From: Nannocystis pusilla
GTDB lineage: Bacteria; Myxococcota_A; Polyangia; Nannocystales; Nannocystaceae
Reading direction: 5' to 3'
NCBI RefSeq assembly: GCF_026626665.1
Contig: NZ_JAPNKE010000002.1
Span: forward strand, 166,501 to 230,500
Length of the DNA: 64,000 nucleotides
The translations under genes and the position numbers were made by a program. This document shows, one piece after another, positions 48,172 through 57,600 of this stretch (its first letter is position 1; each line of letters starts with the position of its first letter). The notes under the pieces are model-generated. The model was given only the letters and a program-made list of their open reading frames with translations. It was not told where the DNA came from and did no database searches.

Positions 48172-48333
48172 GCGCGGGGGCGAGGCGGCGGCGATGGCTG
48201 GCGGAAGTGCAGGGGCGAGGCGGCGGCGATTGCTGGCGGAAGTGCGGGGGCGAGGCGGCGGCGATGGCTGGCGGAAGTGCGGGGGATGGGGCGGCGGCGA
48301 TGGCTGGCGGAAGTGCGGGGGACGGGGCGGCGT
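48172..48333. repeat. Minisatellite, ~35-bp unit, four copies
   Basis: GATGGCTGGCGGAAGTGC (or GATTGCTGG...) recurs at 48193, 48228, 48263 and 48299, with GGGGGCGAGGCGGCGGC between. Spacing 35-36 bp. It lies between two methyltransferase genes, in the 305-bp gap 48101-48406, which holds nothing else. Confidence 0.85.
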
Positions 48334-48406
48334 CAGGTGCTGACGCCGAGGTGCGGTGAGAGGAGCGCGAGCCGGTCGAGGTGGCGTCGCGCGAGTCGAG
48401 ACCACG

Positions 48407-49453
48407 TCACTTGCTGGCGACGAGGATCCGCATCGACTGGAAGAACTCGTAAGGGGCGCGCGGGGGCTCGAGCTCCTCGGTGGCGGCGAAGCCGGCGGCC
48501 TGCAGCAGGGCGACGTGCTCGCGCGGCGAGCGGTAGCGGGTGCTCTCCGACTTGGCGAGGAAGTAGACGCCGCGCAGGTACATCGGCAAGGCCTCGCGGA
48601 GGACGCGCTCGGGCAGCATGCGCTCGATGACGAGGAGGCGGCCGCCGGGCGGGAGGGCCTCGTGGGCGCGGCGGTAGACGGCGACGATCTTGTCGTCGCC
48701 CCAGTCCATGGCGGAGCGGCACATGGTGATGACGTCGTAGCCGGCGGGCAGCGGGGTGCGGAACACGTCGCCGGCGATCGCCTCGACGCGGCCGGCGAGC
48801 TCGGGGCGCGCCGCGAGCTGACGGCGGCCGATGGCGACGCAGGCGGGGACGTCGAGGAAGGCGCCGTGGAGGCCGGGGGTGGCGGCGACGATCGCGGCGC
48901 AGAAGCTGCCGGTGTTGCCGCACAGGTCGAGCAGGCGGCGGTGCTGTCCGAAGGGATAGGTGGCGAGGACGACCTCGACGATCCTGGCGATCGTGGCGTC
49001 CATGTAGCGCGAGTACTCGGCGGCGACCTGCGGGTCGATGGCGTCGACGTCGTCCTTGAAGTAGTCGCGCAGCTTGAACGGCGAGGCGGCGCCGTCGCTG
49101 CGCACGAGCGCGTCCATGTCGGCGAGGGCGCGGTAGACCTCGTCGTAGTACTCGAGCAGATAGGTGGTGGTCTGGAACGGGCGATCGGGGGCGCGCACGA
49201 GGAAGGGCGCGAGGGCGGCCGGGGTGGCGACGCCGCGCTCGTCCTCCTGAAGCAGGCCGAGGCCGACGCAGGCGTCGACGACGATCTTGAACGAGCGCTC
49301 GGGCAGGTCGAGGGCGGCTCTGAGGGCGTCGCGGGCGATCGGCTCGCGGGCGGCGGTGAAGAGGTCGAGCTTGTAGGCGGTCATCAGCAGCTTGCTGCCG
49401 AGGAAGCCGTCGAGCAGTTCGAGGAGGAGCTTCTCACCGGTCGCGGTGGTCAT
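48407..49453 (-). CDS. SAM-dependent O-methyltransferase (Methyltransf_2)
   Basis: 348 residues of the acetylserotonin/hydroxyneurosporene O-methyltransferase class: dimerisation N-terminus (LLELLDGFLGSKLLMTAYKL, LPERSFKIVVDACVGLGLL), SAM site LLDLCGNTGSFCAAIVAATP, AFLDVPACVAIG, GDVFRTPLPAGYDVITMCRS and AMDWGDDKIVAVYRRAHEAL. Catalytic His of the plant-type enzymes is not obvious. Its start overlaps the end of the upstream iron-enzyme gene by 20 bases, so the two are co-transcribed. Confidence 0.85.
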   Translation of the reverse strand: MTTATGEKLLLELLDGFLGSKLLMTAYKLDLFTAAREPIARDALRAALDLPERSFKIVVDACVGLGLLQEDERGVATPAALAPFLVRAPDRPFQTTTYLLEYYDEVYRALADMDALVRSDGAASPFKLRDYFKDDVDAIDPQVAAEYSRYMDATIARIVEVVLATYPFGQHRRLLDLCGNTGSFCAAIVAATPGLHGAFLDVPACVAIGRRQLAARPELAGRVEAIAGDVFRTPLPAGYDVITMCRSAMDWGDDKIVAVYRRAHEALPPGGRLLVIERMLPERVLREALPMYLRGVYFLAKSESTRYRSPREHVALLQAAGFAATEELEPPRAPYEFFQSMRILVASK

Positions 49454-50390
49454 GCGTCGCCTGCATCTCGCGCCAGATGGCGTCGAAGTAGCGCTGCCCC
49501 AGGGCGCGGTGGTAGCGGAGCGAGGCGAACAGGATCGCCTGATCCGCGGGGCTGTGAACGACGGCGCCGATCAGCTCGGCGGTCTCGCGCGCGTGCTCGA
49601 CGTCGGCGCTCATGTGGATCCGGTGGAACTCGCGCGCGGGCTCGGGGACGTCGAAGCGCTGCAGCAAGGCGTGGATGTTGCCGTGGGTGGCGGGGGTGCC
49701 GGCCTCGAGCGAGAACAGGACGGCCAGGCCCCACGCGAGGTCGGGGTGGCGGGCGCAGCGGATCCGGTTGTTGAGGTAGGCCTGAGCCTCGGGCAGCTCG
49801 GGGCGGTCGTCGAAGCCGTGCGGGAGGTCGAAGTGCCGCAGGAGGCGCTGCAGCAGGACCGGGTGGGCCTGCGATCCGTCCTCGCCGCCGGTCTCGTCGT
49901 AGAGGTTGCGGTGGAGGACGCTCGCATGACCCAAGGGACAGCTCAGCGCGAGCTCGGTCAGCTCGCGGTAGAAGAGGCGCGAGCGGTGCCAGTGGTGGCG
50001 CAGGTAGATCTTGAGGTCGGCGAGGCTGGGGTCGCCGTGGAACAGGTGCTCCGACATCGGGTGGCGCAGGCCGGTGCGCTGGTGCTGCTCGGCCTGCAGG
50101 CGCGCGAGCAGGTCGGCGGGGGCGAGCAGCGGCTCGAGCGCGACGGGCGGGACGTGGGCCTCCTCGACGGCGTAGCCGGCCTCGACGACGAAGCGACGCA
50201 CGGCGTAGGTGCGCGGGTCGGGGTCGGCGTGCAGGTCCCAGACGAGGCCGTGGTAGGCGACCGCGGCGTAGTCGTCGCCGGCGAAGGCGAGGGCGGCGAG
50301 GCGGCCGAGCGCGTGGGCGGCGTCGGCCGCGGTCTTGGGCGTACGATCACCGAGAGCGGCGCGGACGTTGGCGACGAGGATGGCGATCAC
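49434..50390 (-). CDS. Haem-oxygenase-fold iron enzyme (HDO/PqqC-like)
   Basis: 318 residues of the iron-containing redox enzyme family (haem-oxygenase-like di-iron oxidases such as UndA, BesC and SznF). Metal-site candidates, in the family order: FYRELTEL (E143), NLYDETGGEDGSQAH (E166, H176), SLEAGTPATHGNIH (E229) and HMSADVEH (H259-x3-D263-x2-H266). The family does oxidative C-C or N-O chemistry on amino acids and fatty acids. GTG 50390 overlaps the aminotransferase stop by four bases (GTGA), so the genes are coupled. The N-terminal ~90 residues are an extra helical region. Confidence 0.8.
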   Translation of the reverse strand: MIAILVANVRAALGDRTPKTAADAAHALGRLAALAFAGDDYAAVAYHGLVWDLHADPDPRTYAVRRFVVEAGYAVEEAHVPPVALEPLLAPADLLARLQAEQHQRTGLRHPMSEHLFHGDPSLADLKIYLRHHWHRSRLFYRELTELALSCPLGHASVLHRNLYDETGGEDGSQAHPVLLQRLLRHFDLPHGFDDRPELPEAQAYLNNRIRCARHPDLAWGLAVLFSLEAGTPATHGNIHALLQRFDVPEPAREFHRIHMSADVEHARETAELIGAVVHSPADQAILFASLRYHRALGQRYFDAIWREMQATHDHRDR

Positions 50391-51280
50391 GCGAGGTCCT
50401 CCACGCGGGCGATCCACGGCCGACGCTGCGGGTCCTCGCCGCGGACGACGGCGCGGTAGCGGGCGACGAGCGCGGCGGTGACGGGGCCGGGGGCGGGCAA
50501 GCGCCGGCCCTCGAGCAGGACGACGGGGCGCAGCTCGGCGGCGCTGTTGGCGAGGAAGACCTCGTCGGCGGTGACGAGGTGGTGGCGCGGGATCGGGGCC
50601 TCGCATGCGGGGACGCCGAGGTCGGCCGCGAGGGCGAGGACGGTGGCGCGGGTGATGCCGGGCAGCAGCGGCTCGTGGTCGGGCGGGGTGACGAGGCGAC
50701 CGTCGCGGACGATGAAGAGGTTGGCGCCGGTGGCCTCGACGACGGTGCCGTCTTCGCCGAGGAAGAGGGCGTCGTCGTGGCCGGAGGCCTGGGCCTCGCG
50801 CAGGGCCAGGAAGGCGCGGCCGTAGTGGCCGGCGTGCTTGGCGGTGGGGATCCACCCGGCGCCGTGGCCGAGCGAGGCGATCCGCACCTTCATGGGGGCG
50901 CCGGGCGGGCCGCCGGGCTCCCAGGCGACGACGGCGACGTGGACGGGGTTGTGCGCGCCGAGGCCGATCCGCTGGTCGCCGTAGAAGGCGAGCTGGCGGA
51001 CGTAGCCGTCGCCGCGGCCGCTGGCGCGCACGACGGCGAGCGTGGCGTCGCGGAGCTGCCGGGCGCGCCAGGGCAGGGTCATCCACAGGCTCTCGGCGCT
51101 GGCGAGGAAGCGGCGCAGGTGGTCGTCGAGGCGGAACACGCCGACGCCCCCGTCGGCCAATCGGTAGTGGCGCCCGCCGTCGAACACGGCGGTGCCGTAG
51201 TGCAGAGAGTGGGTGAGGAGGCCGAAGCGCGCGGCCTCGGGGGGGACGAGCTGTCCGTCGAGCCAGACGATGTCGGTCAC
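50387..51280 (-). CDS. Class IV (branched-chain-type) aminotransferase
   Basis: 297 residues of the fold-type IV PLP family (IlvE/D-amino-acid transaminase/PabC): LLTHSLHYGTAVFDGGRHYR at the start, YVRQLAFYGDQRIG, PTAKHAGHYGRAFLALREA with catalytic Lys148, and DGTVVEATGANLFI (Glu182). It would swap an amino group between a branched or other amino acid and a keto acid. GTG 51280 gives the family start; the frame is open further up through hairpin repeats. Its stop overlaps the iron-enzyme start by four bases. Confidence 0.85.
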   Translation of the reverse strand: MTDIVWLDGQLVPPEAARFGLLTHSLHYGTAVFDGGRHYRLADGGVGVFRLDDHLRRFLASAESLWMTLPWRARQLRDATLAVVRASGRGDGYVRQLAFYGDQRIGLGAHNPVHVAVVAWEPGGPPGAPMKVRIASLGHGAGWIPTAKHAGHYGRAFLALREAQASGHDDALFLGEDGTVVEATGANLFIVRDGRLVTPPDHEPLLPGITRATVLALAADLGVPACEAPIPRHHLVTADEVFLANSAAELRPVVLLEGRRLPAPGPVTAALVARYRAVVRGEDPQRRPWIARVEDLA

Positions 51281-51310
51281 GGCCGGTCGCTCCCGCGGAG
51301 AGGTCGGAGG

Positions 51311-51452
51311 ATGTCCTCGGGGACAGGTCGGGCGGGAGGCGGAGGGTGGCGCATGGGACAGGGGAGATGTCCCGAGAGGCAGATCGAGCAGGGGACGAGG
51401 ATGCCCCGATCGGTGTGTCTCAAGGGACATTCAATGTGTCCTTCGGGACATG
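51311..51452. repeat. Cluster of TGTCC/GGACA palindromes between two genes
   Basis: ATGTCCTCGGGGACAGGT at 51311-51328, GGGACA...TGTCCC around 51355-51373, and GGGACATTCAATGTGTCC with TGTCCTTCGGGACA (UUCG-type loop, 51437-51450). The last lies a few bases beyond the stop of the dehydrogenase gene at 51458 and could end its transcript. Confidence 0.7.
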
Positions 51453-51457
51453 CCGGG

Positions 51458-52558
51458 TCAGGGGCCATCGATCGCCTCCGTCAGCGCGGCGCGCGGGGAC
51501 CGGCCCGTCGCGCGGCTGTCCGCGAGGACATGTTCGACGCGGGCGGCGACGCGGCGCTCGACGTGGGCGAGGACGTCGGCGGGGCCGTCCGGGGCGCCGG
51601 CGTAGAGCGCCTCGACGGCGAGAGAGCCGCCGGCGCTGGCGAGCAGGTCGGGGATCACGAGGACGCCGGCGGCGTGGAGGGCGTCCTCGACGTCGGGGGC
51701 GAGCGCGAGGTTGGCGGCCTCGACGACGCCGGCGCAGCGGAGCCGCGGGATGTCGCCGATGGCGAAGGCGCGCGAGACCGCGGCGAGGATCAGGACGTCG
51801 CAGTCGACCTGCAGGACGGCGTCGGAGGGGCGGACGTCGGCGGCGAGCTCGGGGAGGCGACCGTCGCGGCGGCCGGCCAGCAGCACGGGGACGTCGAGGC
51901 CGGCGTCGGCGACGAGGCAGCGGAGGTCGTCGGCCCAGGCGACGACGCGGCAGCCGACGCGATCGAGGAGCCAGGCGGCGCCGCCTCCCATCGCGCCGGC
52001 GCCCTGGATGGCGACGCGCAGGCCGGCCGGACGGGCGAGGGCGCGGCCGAGCGCGAGGGTGGCGGCGCGCACGGCCGCGGGGGCGCGCAGGGCGTGGACC
52101 GGCCAGCCGTCGACCGCGGCGTCGAGGAAGGCGTAGCGGCGCAGGAACTCGTGATCGGCGAGGCCGCGGCTGCGCCCGACGGCGAGCTTGAGGCAGGGCA
52201 GGCCGACGTCGCCCGCGGCCCGCTGCAGCTCGGCCATGGTGGTGTTGAGGTCGGGGCCGACCGACCAGCTGCGCTCGATGAAGGGGGCGACCGCGGCGAG
52301 GAAGCGGCGCAGGACCGCAGGCCGCGCGGGGTGATCGGGTGCCATGCGCAGGCCGGCCTTGGCGCCGCCGACCGGCAGGGCGAAGGCGGCCTGCTTGCGC
52401 GTCATGTTGCGGGCGAGCGCCGCGATCTCGTCGGCGTCGACGTCGGCGGCGATCCGCAGACCGCCGGCGCACACGCCGTCGACGAGGCGATCGATCACCA
52501 GGACGCCGGTGACCGGCTCGAGCGGATCGCGGTATTCGATCTTGAGCAGCGCCGCCAT
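51458..52558 (-). CDS. Leu/Glu/Phe/Val dehydrogenase-like protein
   Basis: 366 residues with the amino-acid dehydrogenase fold: DGVCAGGLRIAADVDADEIA, LPVGGAKAGLRM with catalytic Lys67, SVGPDLNTTMAEL with Asp103, and Rossmann LRVAIQGAGAMGGGAAWLLD for NAD(P). It would reversibly deaminate a branched-chain or other amino acid. Because the gene is next to a class IV aminotransferase, the pair may cycle amino donors for a pathway. The ATG at 52558 opens the conserved part; 177 bp with palindromes separate it from the aminotransferase gene. Confidence 0.82.
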   Translation of the reverse strand: MAALLKIEYRDPLEPVTGVLVIDRLVDGVCAGGLRIAADVDADEIAALARNMTRKQAAFALPVGGAKAGLRMAPDHPARPAVLRRFLAAVAPFIERSWSVGPDLNTTMAELQRAAGDVGLPCLKLAVGRSRGLADHEFLRRYAFLDAAVDGWPVHALRAPAAVRAATLALGRALARPAGLRVAIQGAGAMGGGAAWLLDRVGCRVVAWADDLRCLVADAGLDVPVLLAGRRDGRLPELAADVRPSDAVLQVDCDVLILAAVSRAFAIGDIPRLRCAGVVEAANLALAPDVEDALHAAGVLVIPDLLASAGGSLAVEALYAGAPDGPADVLAHVERRVAARVEHVLADSRATGRSPRAALTEAIDGP

Positions 52559-52749
52559 GCCACCAGCCGCTGTTCACAGCGTAGCGGAGCGAGGGACGCG
52601 TGGCCATCGCGCGGCCGTCGCTCGCAACATCCTCCGCGGCCTGAGAAGACTCCTCGCGCGCCGATGTCGCTGTCGCGATCTCGCTCGCGCATCGGTGTTT
52701 GACAGCGCGTCCGGCGACGCGGAGGATCGAGGCGGCGGTGGGTGCGGGG

Positions 52750-53973
52750 ATGGCAGAGGACTGGCGATCCTTGATCGATCGACGATTTCCGGCGTCGCAG
52801 AGCCTTCTGCTGCGCTACCACAAGGTGCTCGCGGTGCCGGGCCTGGCGGTCGATCTGGCGCTCGCGGACCTCGAGCCCTGCTCGCACGGCGAGGGCGCGA
52901 CGACGTTCGCGTTGCCGGGGTCCGCGGCGCGCGAGGTGATCGTCTGCGACGAGTCGAGCCGGATGTGCACCGGTACTTACAAGGCGCTCGACGCGTGCGT
53001 GACCGTGGCGCTGCTGCGACGGGCCGGGGTGCAGCGAGTGGTGGCGTCGTCGGGCGGCAACCTGAGCGCGGCGCTGGCGACGTACGCGGGGCGCGCGGGG
53101 CTCGAGGCGTTCCTGTTTCAGCCGCGTCGCACGCTGTACAAGCAGCGCGGCGATCACTTCGGCCCGGGCGTGCGGCTGATCGCGGTCGATCTGCCCGAGC
53201 CCGAGGTCAAGCGGATCGCGCGCGCCTTCGCGGAGCGGTTCGGCCTGGCGCACGTGCCGGACGTCCGCTGGCGGCTGGCGGCGTCGGCGGTGCGGGCGAT
53301 GTTCGTGCTCGAGAGCGCGGCCGAGCTGGGGCGCGTCGACTGCCTGGCGCAGACGGTGTGCGCGGGCTTCGGGCCGGCGGGGATCTACCAGTGCTTCGCG
53401 GCGCTGCGCGGCCACGGGCTGCTGCGCCGCAGCGAGGTGCCTCGCTTCCTCGGGTTCCAGCAGGAGGCCAACGCGCCGATCGTGCGCGCGTGGCAAGCGG
53501 GCGAGCCGGCGCTGACGCGCGAGCACGTGCGACCCGAGCCGGACCGCTACCTCGAGCCGGGGCTCTACAACACCGACCCCGCCCGCGAGTACGCGCGCCT
53601 GGCCGCGCTGCTGCGCGAGGTCGGCGGGGAGATGCTGGCGCTGTCGGACGACGACCTGGCGCGCCACCAGGCGCCGCTGCTGGCACGGATGCGGGCGGCG
53701 GGGTTCGAGTTCTCGCGCCTGCCGGGGACGGACGAGGTGGTCGAAAAGACAGGTCTGCTGACCGGCGTCGGGGTGCTCAAGGCGATCGACGAGGGCCGGC
53801 TTACGGCCGGCGAGCGGGCGCTGTTGATGCTGACGGGCGGGGTGCGCGAGCTCGCCGGGGCGGCGCCGCCGAGCCCGGCGCTGACGATCGACGCCAGCCG
53901 CAGCGAGGCCGAGTGGCTGGACGAGCTCGGGCGGACCTTCGGGCTCGCTACATGTGCACGAGCTCGAGCTTGA
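52750..53973 (+). CDS. PLP enzyme of the threonine synthase/cysteate synthase type
   Basis: About 407 residues of the fold-type II PLP family. PLP Lys78 lies in MCTGTYKALDAC, phosphate loop VASSGGNLSAALATYA. The order DESSRMCTGTYKALDACVTV and QTVCAGFGPAGIYQCFAAL fits threonine synthase-like enzymes including cysteate synthase; these do beta- or gamma-replacement on phosphorylated serine or homoserine. ATG 52750 is preferred to TTG 52699. The only rightward gene in the cluster, divergent from the dehydrogenase with 191 bp between. Its 3' end overlaps the convergent glyoxalase-fold gene by 26 bases. Confidence 0.8.
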   Translation: MAEDWRSLIDRRFPASQSLLLRYHKVLAVPGLAVDLALADLEPCSHGEGATTFALPGSAAREVIVCDESSRMCTGTYKALDACVTVALLRRAGVQRVVASSGGNLSAALATYAGRAGLEAFLFQPRRTLYKQRGDHFGPGVRLIAVDLPEPEVKRIARAFAERFGLAHVPDVRWRLAASAVRAMFVLESAAELGRVDCLAQTVCAGFGPAGIYQCFAALRGHGLLRRSEVPRFLGFQQEANAPIVRAWQAGEPALTREHVRPEPDRYLEPGLYNTDPAREYARLAALLREVGGEMLALSDDDLARHQAPLLARMRAAGFEFSRLPGTDEVVEKTGLLTGVGVLKAIDEGRLTAGERALLMLTGGVRELAGAAPPSPALTIDASRSEAEWLDELGRTFGLATCARARA

Positions 53974-54382
53974 TGCCGTCGGGGTCGCTGAAGAAGACGG
54001 CGTAGTAGCCGGGGGCGTAGGGGTACTCGGCGGGGGCGTCGAGGATCTCGACGCCGGCCTCGACGAGCCGCCGGTGGACCTCGTCGATCGAGGCCCGCGA
54101 GTCGAGGGCGATGGCGAAGTGGTGCAGGCCGACGCTGTAGCGATCGAAGGCACGGCCGCGGTGCTCCGGGGCGGCCTCCCACACGCCGAGCATGAAGGTG
54201 CCGGCGGCGAGCAGCATCATGCGACAGCCCTCGTGCTTGTGCGGGGCGCCGACGACGTCCATGACGACCTGGCCGCCGAGCAGCTCGAACAACCTGGTGT
54301 AGAACGCCCGCGAGCGCTCGTAGTCATTGACGGTGATCGAGACGTGGTGGATCCCGGTGGCCTTGGGCGAGACAGCGGTCAT
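53948..54382 (-). CDS. VOC (glyoxalase/dioxygenase fold) family protein
   Basis: 144 residues with two beta-alpha-beta-beta-beta units: ATGIHHVSITVNDYERSRAF, YTRLFELLGGQVVMD, VGLHHFAIALDSRASIDEVH and VFFSDPDGIKLELVHM. Metal ligands of VOC proteins are usually His/His/Glu or His/Glu; His in GIHHVSI, LHHFA and Glu in KLELV are present. Function could be glyoxalase, dioxygenase or resistance protein. Perfect AGGAGG six to eight bases before ATG 54382. Confidence 0.83.
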   Translation of the reverse strand: MTAVSPKATGIHHVSITVNDYERSRAFYTRLFELLGGQVVMDVVGAPHKHEGCRMMLLAAGTFMLGVWEAAPEHRGRAFDRYSVGLHHFAIALDSRASIDEVHRRLVEAGVEILDAPAEYPYAPGYYAVFFSDPDGIKLELVHM

Positions 54383-54544
54383 TGCACAACCTCCTACGCG
54401 AGGCTCGATGCTACGCGACCGCGGGGCGCGGCGACCATCCGGCGCGTCCGTAGCCGCGAACGACGACGAGCAGGCCCGCAGGGGTCCGAAGGCCGCGCGC
54501 CCGCACCTGCGGGTCACGTGGACGTGACCCGCCGGCGGCCCGAT

Positions 54545-54567
54545 GGGACATGGCCGTAAGGACAGGT
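54545..54567 (-). terminator. Stem-loop downstream of the giant kinase gene
   Basis: GGGACATGGCCGTAAGGACAGG (plus strand), 48-70 bp beyond the stop at 54615. TGTCC and GG-CA pair around a TTAC loop with one mismatch. Interspersed palindrome family. No T-run. Confidence 0.4.
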
Positions 54568-54614
54568 GGGTGCAGGTCGTCGGTTCGGAACCGCGCTCGC
54601 GGGGACGCTCCGAA

Positions 54615-57600
54615 TCAGCGGGTCGGGCCGACGACGAGGGGCAGGTCGATGGTGAAGGTGGAGCCGGTGCCGAGCTCGCTGACGACGGAGATCGTGCCGC
54701 CCATGCGCTCGCACAGCTTGCGGCAGATGGCGAGGCCCAGGCCCATGCCGCCGACCTTGCGGGTCGGCGAGTCGTCCACCTGGCTGAAGGCGTCGAAGAT
54801 CTTGGTGCGCTGCTGCTTGCTCATGCCGATGCCGGTGTCGGCGACCTCGACGACGAGGCGATCGCCGCGGCGGACGACGCGGAGGTCGATGGTGCCGCGC
54901 TCGGTGAAGCGGGCCGCGTTGCGCACGACGCTGCCGATCACCTGGGCGAGCTTGATGCGGTCGTTGACGACGTCGAACTGCGGCGGGTCGAGGTGGACGC
55001 GCAGGGTCGAGTGGTTGCGCTCGACCTCGGGCAGGTGGGCCTCGACGACCTCGCGGACGACGTCGGCGATCGGGAAGCTGGCGGCGGCGAGGACGAGGCG
55101 GCCGGACTCGAGCTGGGTGATGTCGAGGACGTCGGAGATGATGCCGAGCAGGCCGCGGCCGGCCCGCGAGATCTTGTCGAGGTCGCCGGCGATGGCGTCG
55201 AGGCCGTCGTCGGCGGCCTCTTCGCCGAGCATCTCGGCGGCGCCGATGATCCAGTTGAGCGGGGTCCGCAGCTCGTGGCTCATGTTGAGCATGAAGCGGC
55301 TCTTGGCGACGCTGGCCTCCTCGGCCGAGCGCCGGGCCTCGTCGAGCGCGGTGAACATGCGCGCGTTCTCGATGGCGATCGCCAGCTGGGTGGTGAGGAG
55401 GCGCAGGATCTCGAGGCGGTGCGGGGTGAAGGCGCCCCAGATCGCGCGGTTCTCGAGGTAGAGGGCGCCGATCCGCTGGCCGCGGCTGAGCAGCGGGAAG
55501 CAGGCCAGCGACAGCGGACGCACGCGCAGCAGGTAGGCGCCGAGCAGGCTGGGGTTGTTGTCGACGTCGTCGGGCAGGAGGACCCGGCCGCTGCGCTGGC
55601 ACACGCGCACGAGGCCGGCGGGGACGTCGGCCTCGCTGATCGGCAGGTCGTCGTGGAGGACGACGCCGTGCTCGGCGGCGTAGCTGGCGACGACCACGAG
55701 GCCGCCGCTGCCGGCGAGGGCGAGCGCGCCCCGATCGGCGCCGGCGTTCTCGACGAGGATCGCCATGAACTTGCGCAGGAGGGCGTTGCGGTCGACCTCG
55801 ACGGCGAAGGTCTCGGCGGCCTTGATCGCGCTCGAGAGGTCGAGGCGCGGGTCGACGGAGGTGGCGGTGACGATCGAGGCCTCGAGCGAGTCGCCGGCGA
55901 GCAGCGGGCGCGCGACGGCCCGCGGCAAGTAGGTGCGCAGCAGGTTGCCGTGGACGGCCAGGAGGGCGTCGGCCCGCGGGGCGGCGCCCCAGCGGCGGTA
56001 GACGGCCTCGGCGTCGGCGATGGCGGCGGCCGCCATGCTGTCGCGGCCGGCTCGCAGGTGGAAGGCGCCGGCGAGCTCGGTGGCGAGGGCCTCGGTGGCC
56101 ATGCTGCCGCCGCGGTGCGAGCCGGCGATGGCGGCGTCGTAGGCGCCGAGCGCGGCGAGGCCGTCGCCGGCGAGGTCGGCCCGCTCGGCGTCGACGAGCG
56201 CGAGCTTGTGGGCGAAGTTCTCGGGGCACGAGGCGGCCCACACGGCGTAGCGCTCGCGCAGCGCTTCGAGGCGCTGCCGCGAGTCGTCGAGGTCGCCGCC
56301 GCCGCGGCGGAGCAGGGCGGCGTGGACGAGCGCCGAATAAAAGGCGAGCTCGGTGGTGAGGAACCACGACGAGTTGAGGAGGCGCTGCTCGGCGGCCCGC
56401 ATCCACCGCTGGGCGGCGTCGAGCTCGCCGTGCAAGAAACACAGGTAGAGCTTGGCGATGCAGTACCAGAGGGTGGCGAAGGTCAGGCGATCGCGCTCGG
56501 CGGCGGCGAAGAAGGCGTCCTCGTCGAAGCCGTCGCCCTGCAGGCTGGTCGGCCCGGCGGTCTCGCCCTGCAAGCACGCGACGAGGCGCCGGACCACCCG
56601 CAGCGCGGCGGTCGAGGAGGCGACGCGGGTGCGCTGCATGAGGTGCAGGTACTCGTCGGTCTGGGCGGCGACCGAGCGCAGCGGGGTGCCGGCGCCGAAC
56701 TGGACGATCGCCGAGTGCGAGCAGGCGTAGGAGACGAAGATGTAGTCGCCGGTCTCGAGGCCGTGGTAACGCGCGCGCTCGAGGTACTCGAGGACCTCGG
56801 GCAGCGGGCGGTAGTAGTGCAGGATCGAGCCGAACACGAAGTTCAGGCGCGGGACCTGATCGAGGTTGCCGAGGCGCTCATTGACGACCAGGGCGGCCTC
56901 GCCGAAGTCGTGGGCCTCGCGCACGGCCCCGCGCGAGGTGGTGAGGTAGAAGGCGTAGACGAGGTAGCCGTAGGGCGAGGCGTCGGCGTGGCCGCGCTCC
57001 AGGCTGAGGTTGATCTGCTTGAGGCAGAGGTACTCGAACAGCGCCTGGCGGGTGAGCTGGGCCGGGGCGAGCAGGTCGGTGATCAGCTTGATCGTCGAGC
57101 AGAACTCGGGGCCCGTGTTGCGCGGGCGATCGGCGAGGGCGGCGATCGGGGCGCCGGCGAGGCGGCGCTGCAGGTCGGCGCGCTCGCGGGCGGCGGCCTC
57201 GCGCAGGGCGTCGTCGCCGTCGGGGACGTCGAGGCCGGCGAGGCGCAGGGCGTCGACGCCCATCGTCAAGGCGTCGCTCGAGCGGCCGATGGTGACGTAG
57301 AGGACGACCCGCAGCGAGCGCGCGGCGAGGGCGTCGCGGCGCGAGGCGGCGTGGGTGAGCAGGACGTCGAAGGCCTGCTCGGCGCGGGCGAAGTCGCCGC
57401 ACAGATACTCGCACTCGGCGAGCTCGAGGTAGAGGGCGTGGACGAGGCGGTCGTGGCTGCGCCAGCGCTCGGGGCCGAGCAGCTCGGCGCCGACGCGGAG
57501 GAAGCCGACGGCGGCGTCGTAGGCGGTCGCGGCCTTGGCCCGCCGGCCGGCCTCGAGGTCGAGGGCGGCGAGCTCGATCTGCTCCTCGGCGCCGGTGAGG

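Noticed and set aside
53745..53760. A copy of the TGTCC/GGACA palindrome
   Set aside because: Only the half AAGACAGGTC is present; without an inverted partner it was not counted.
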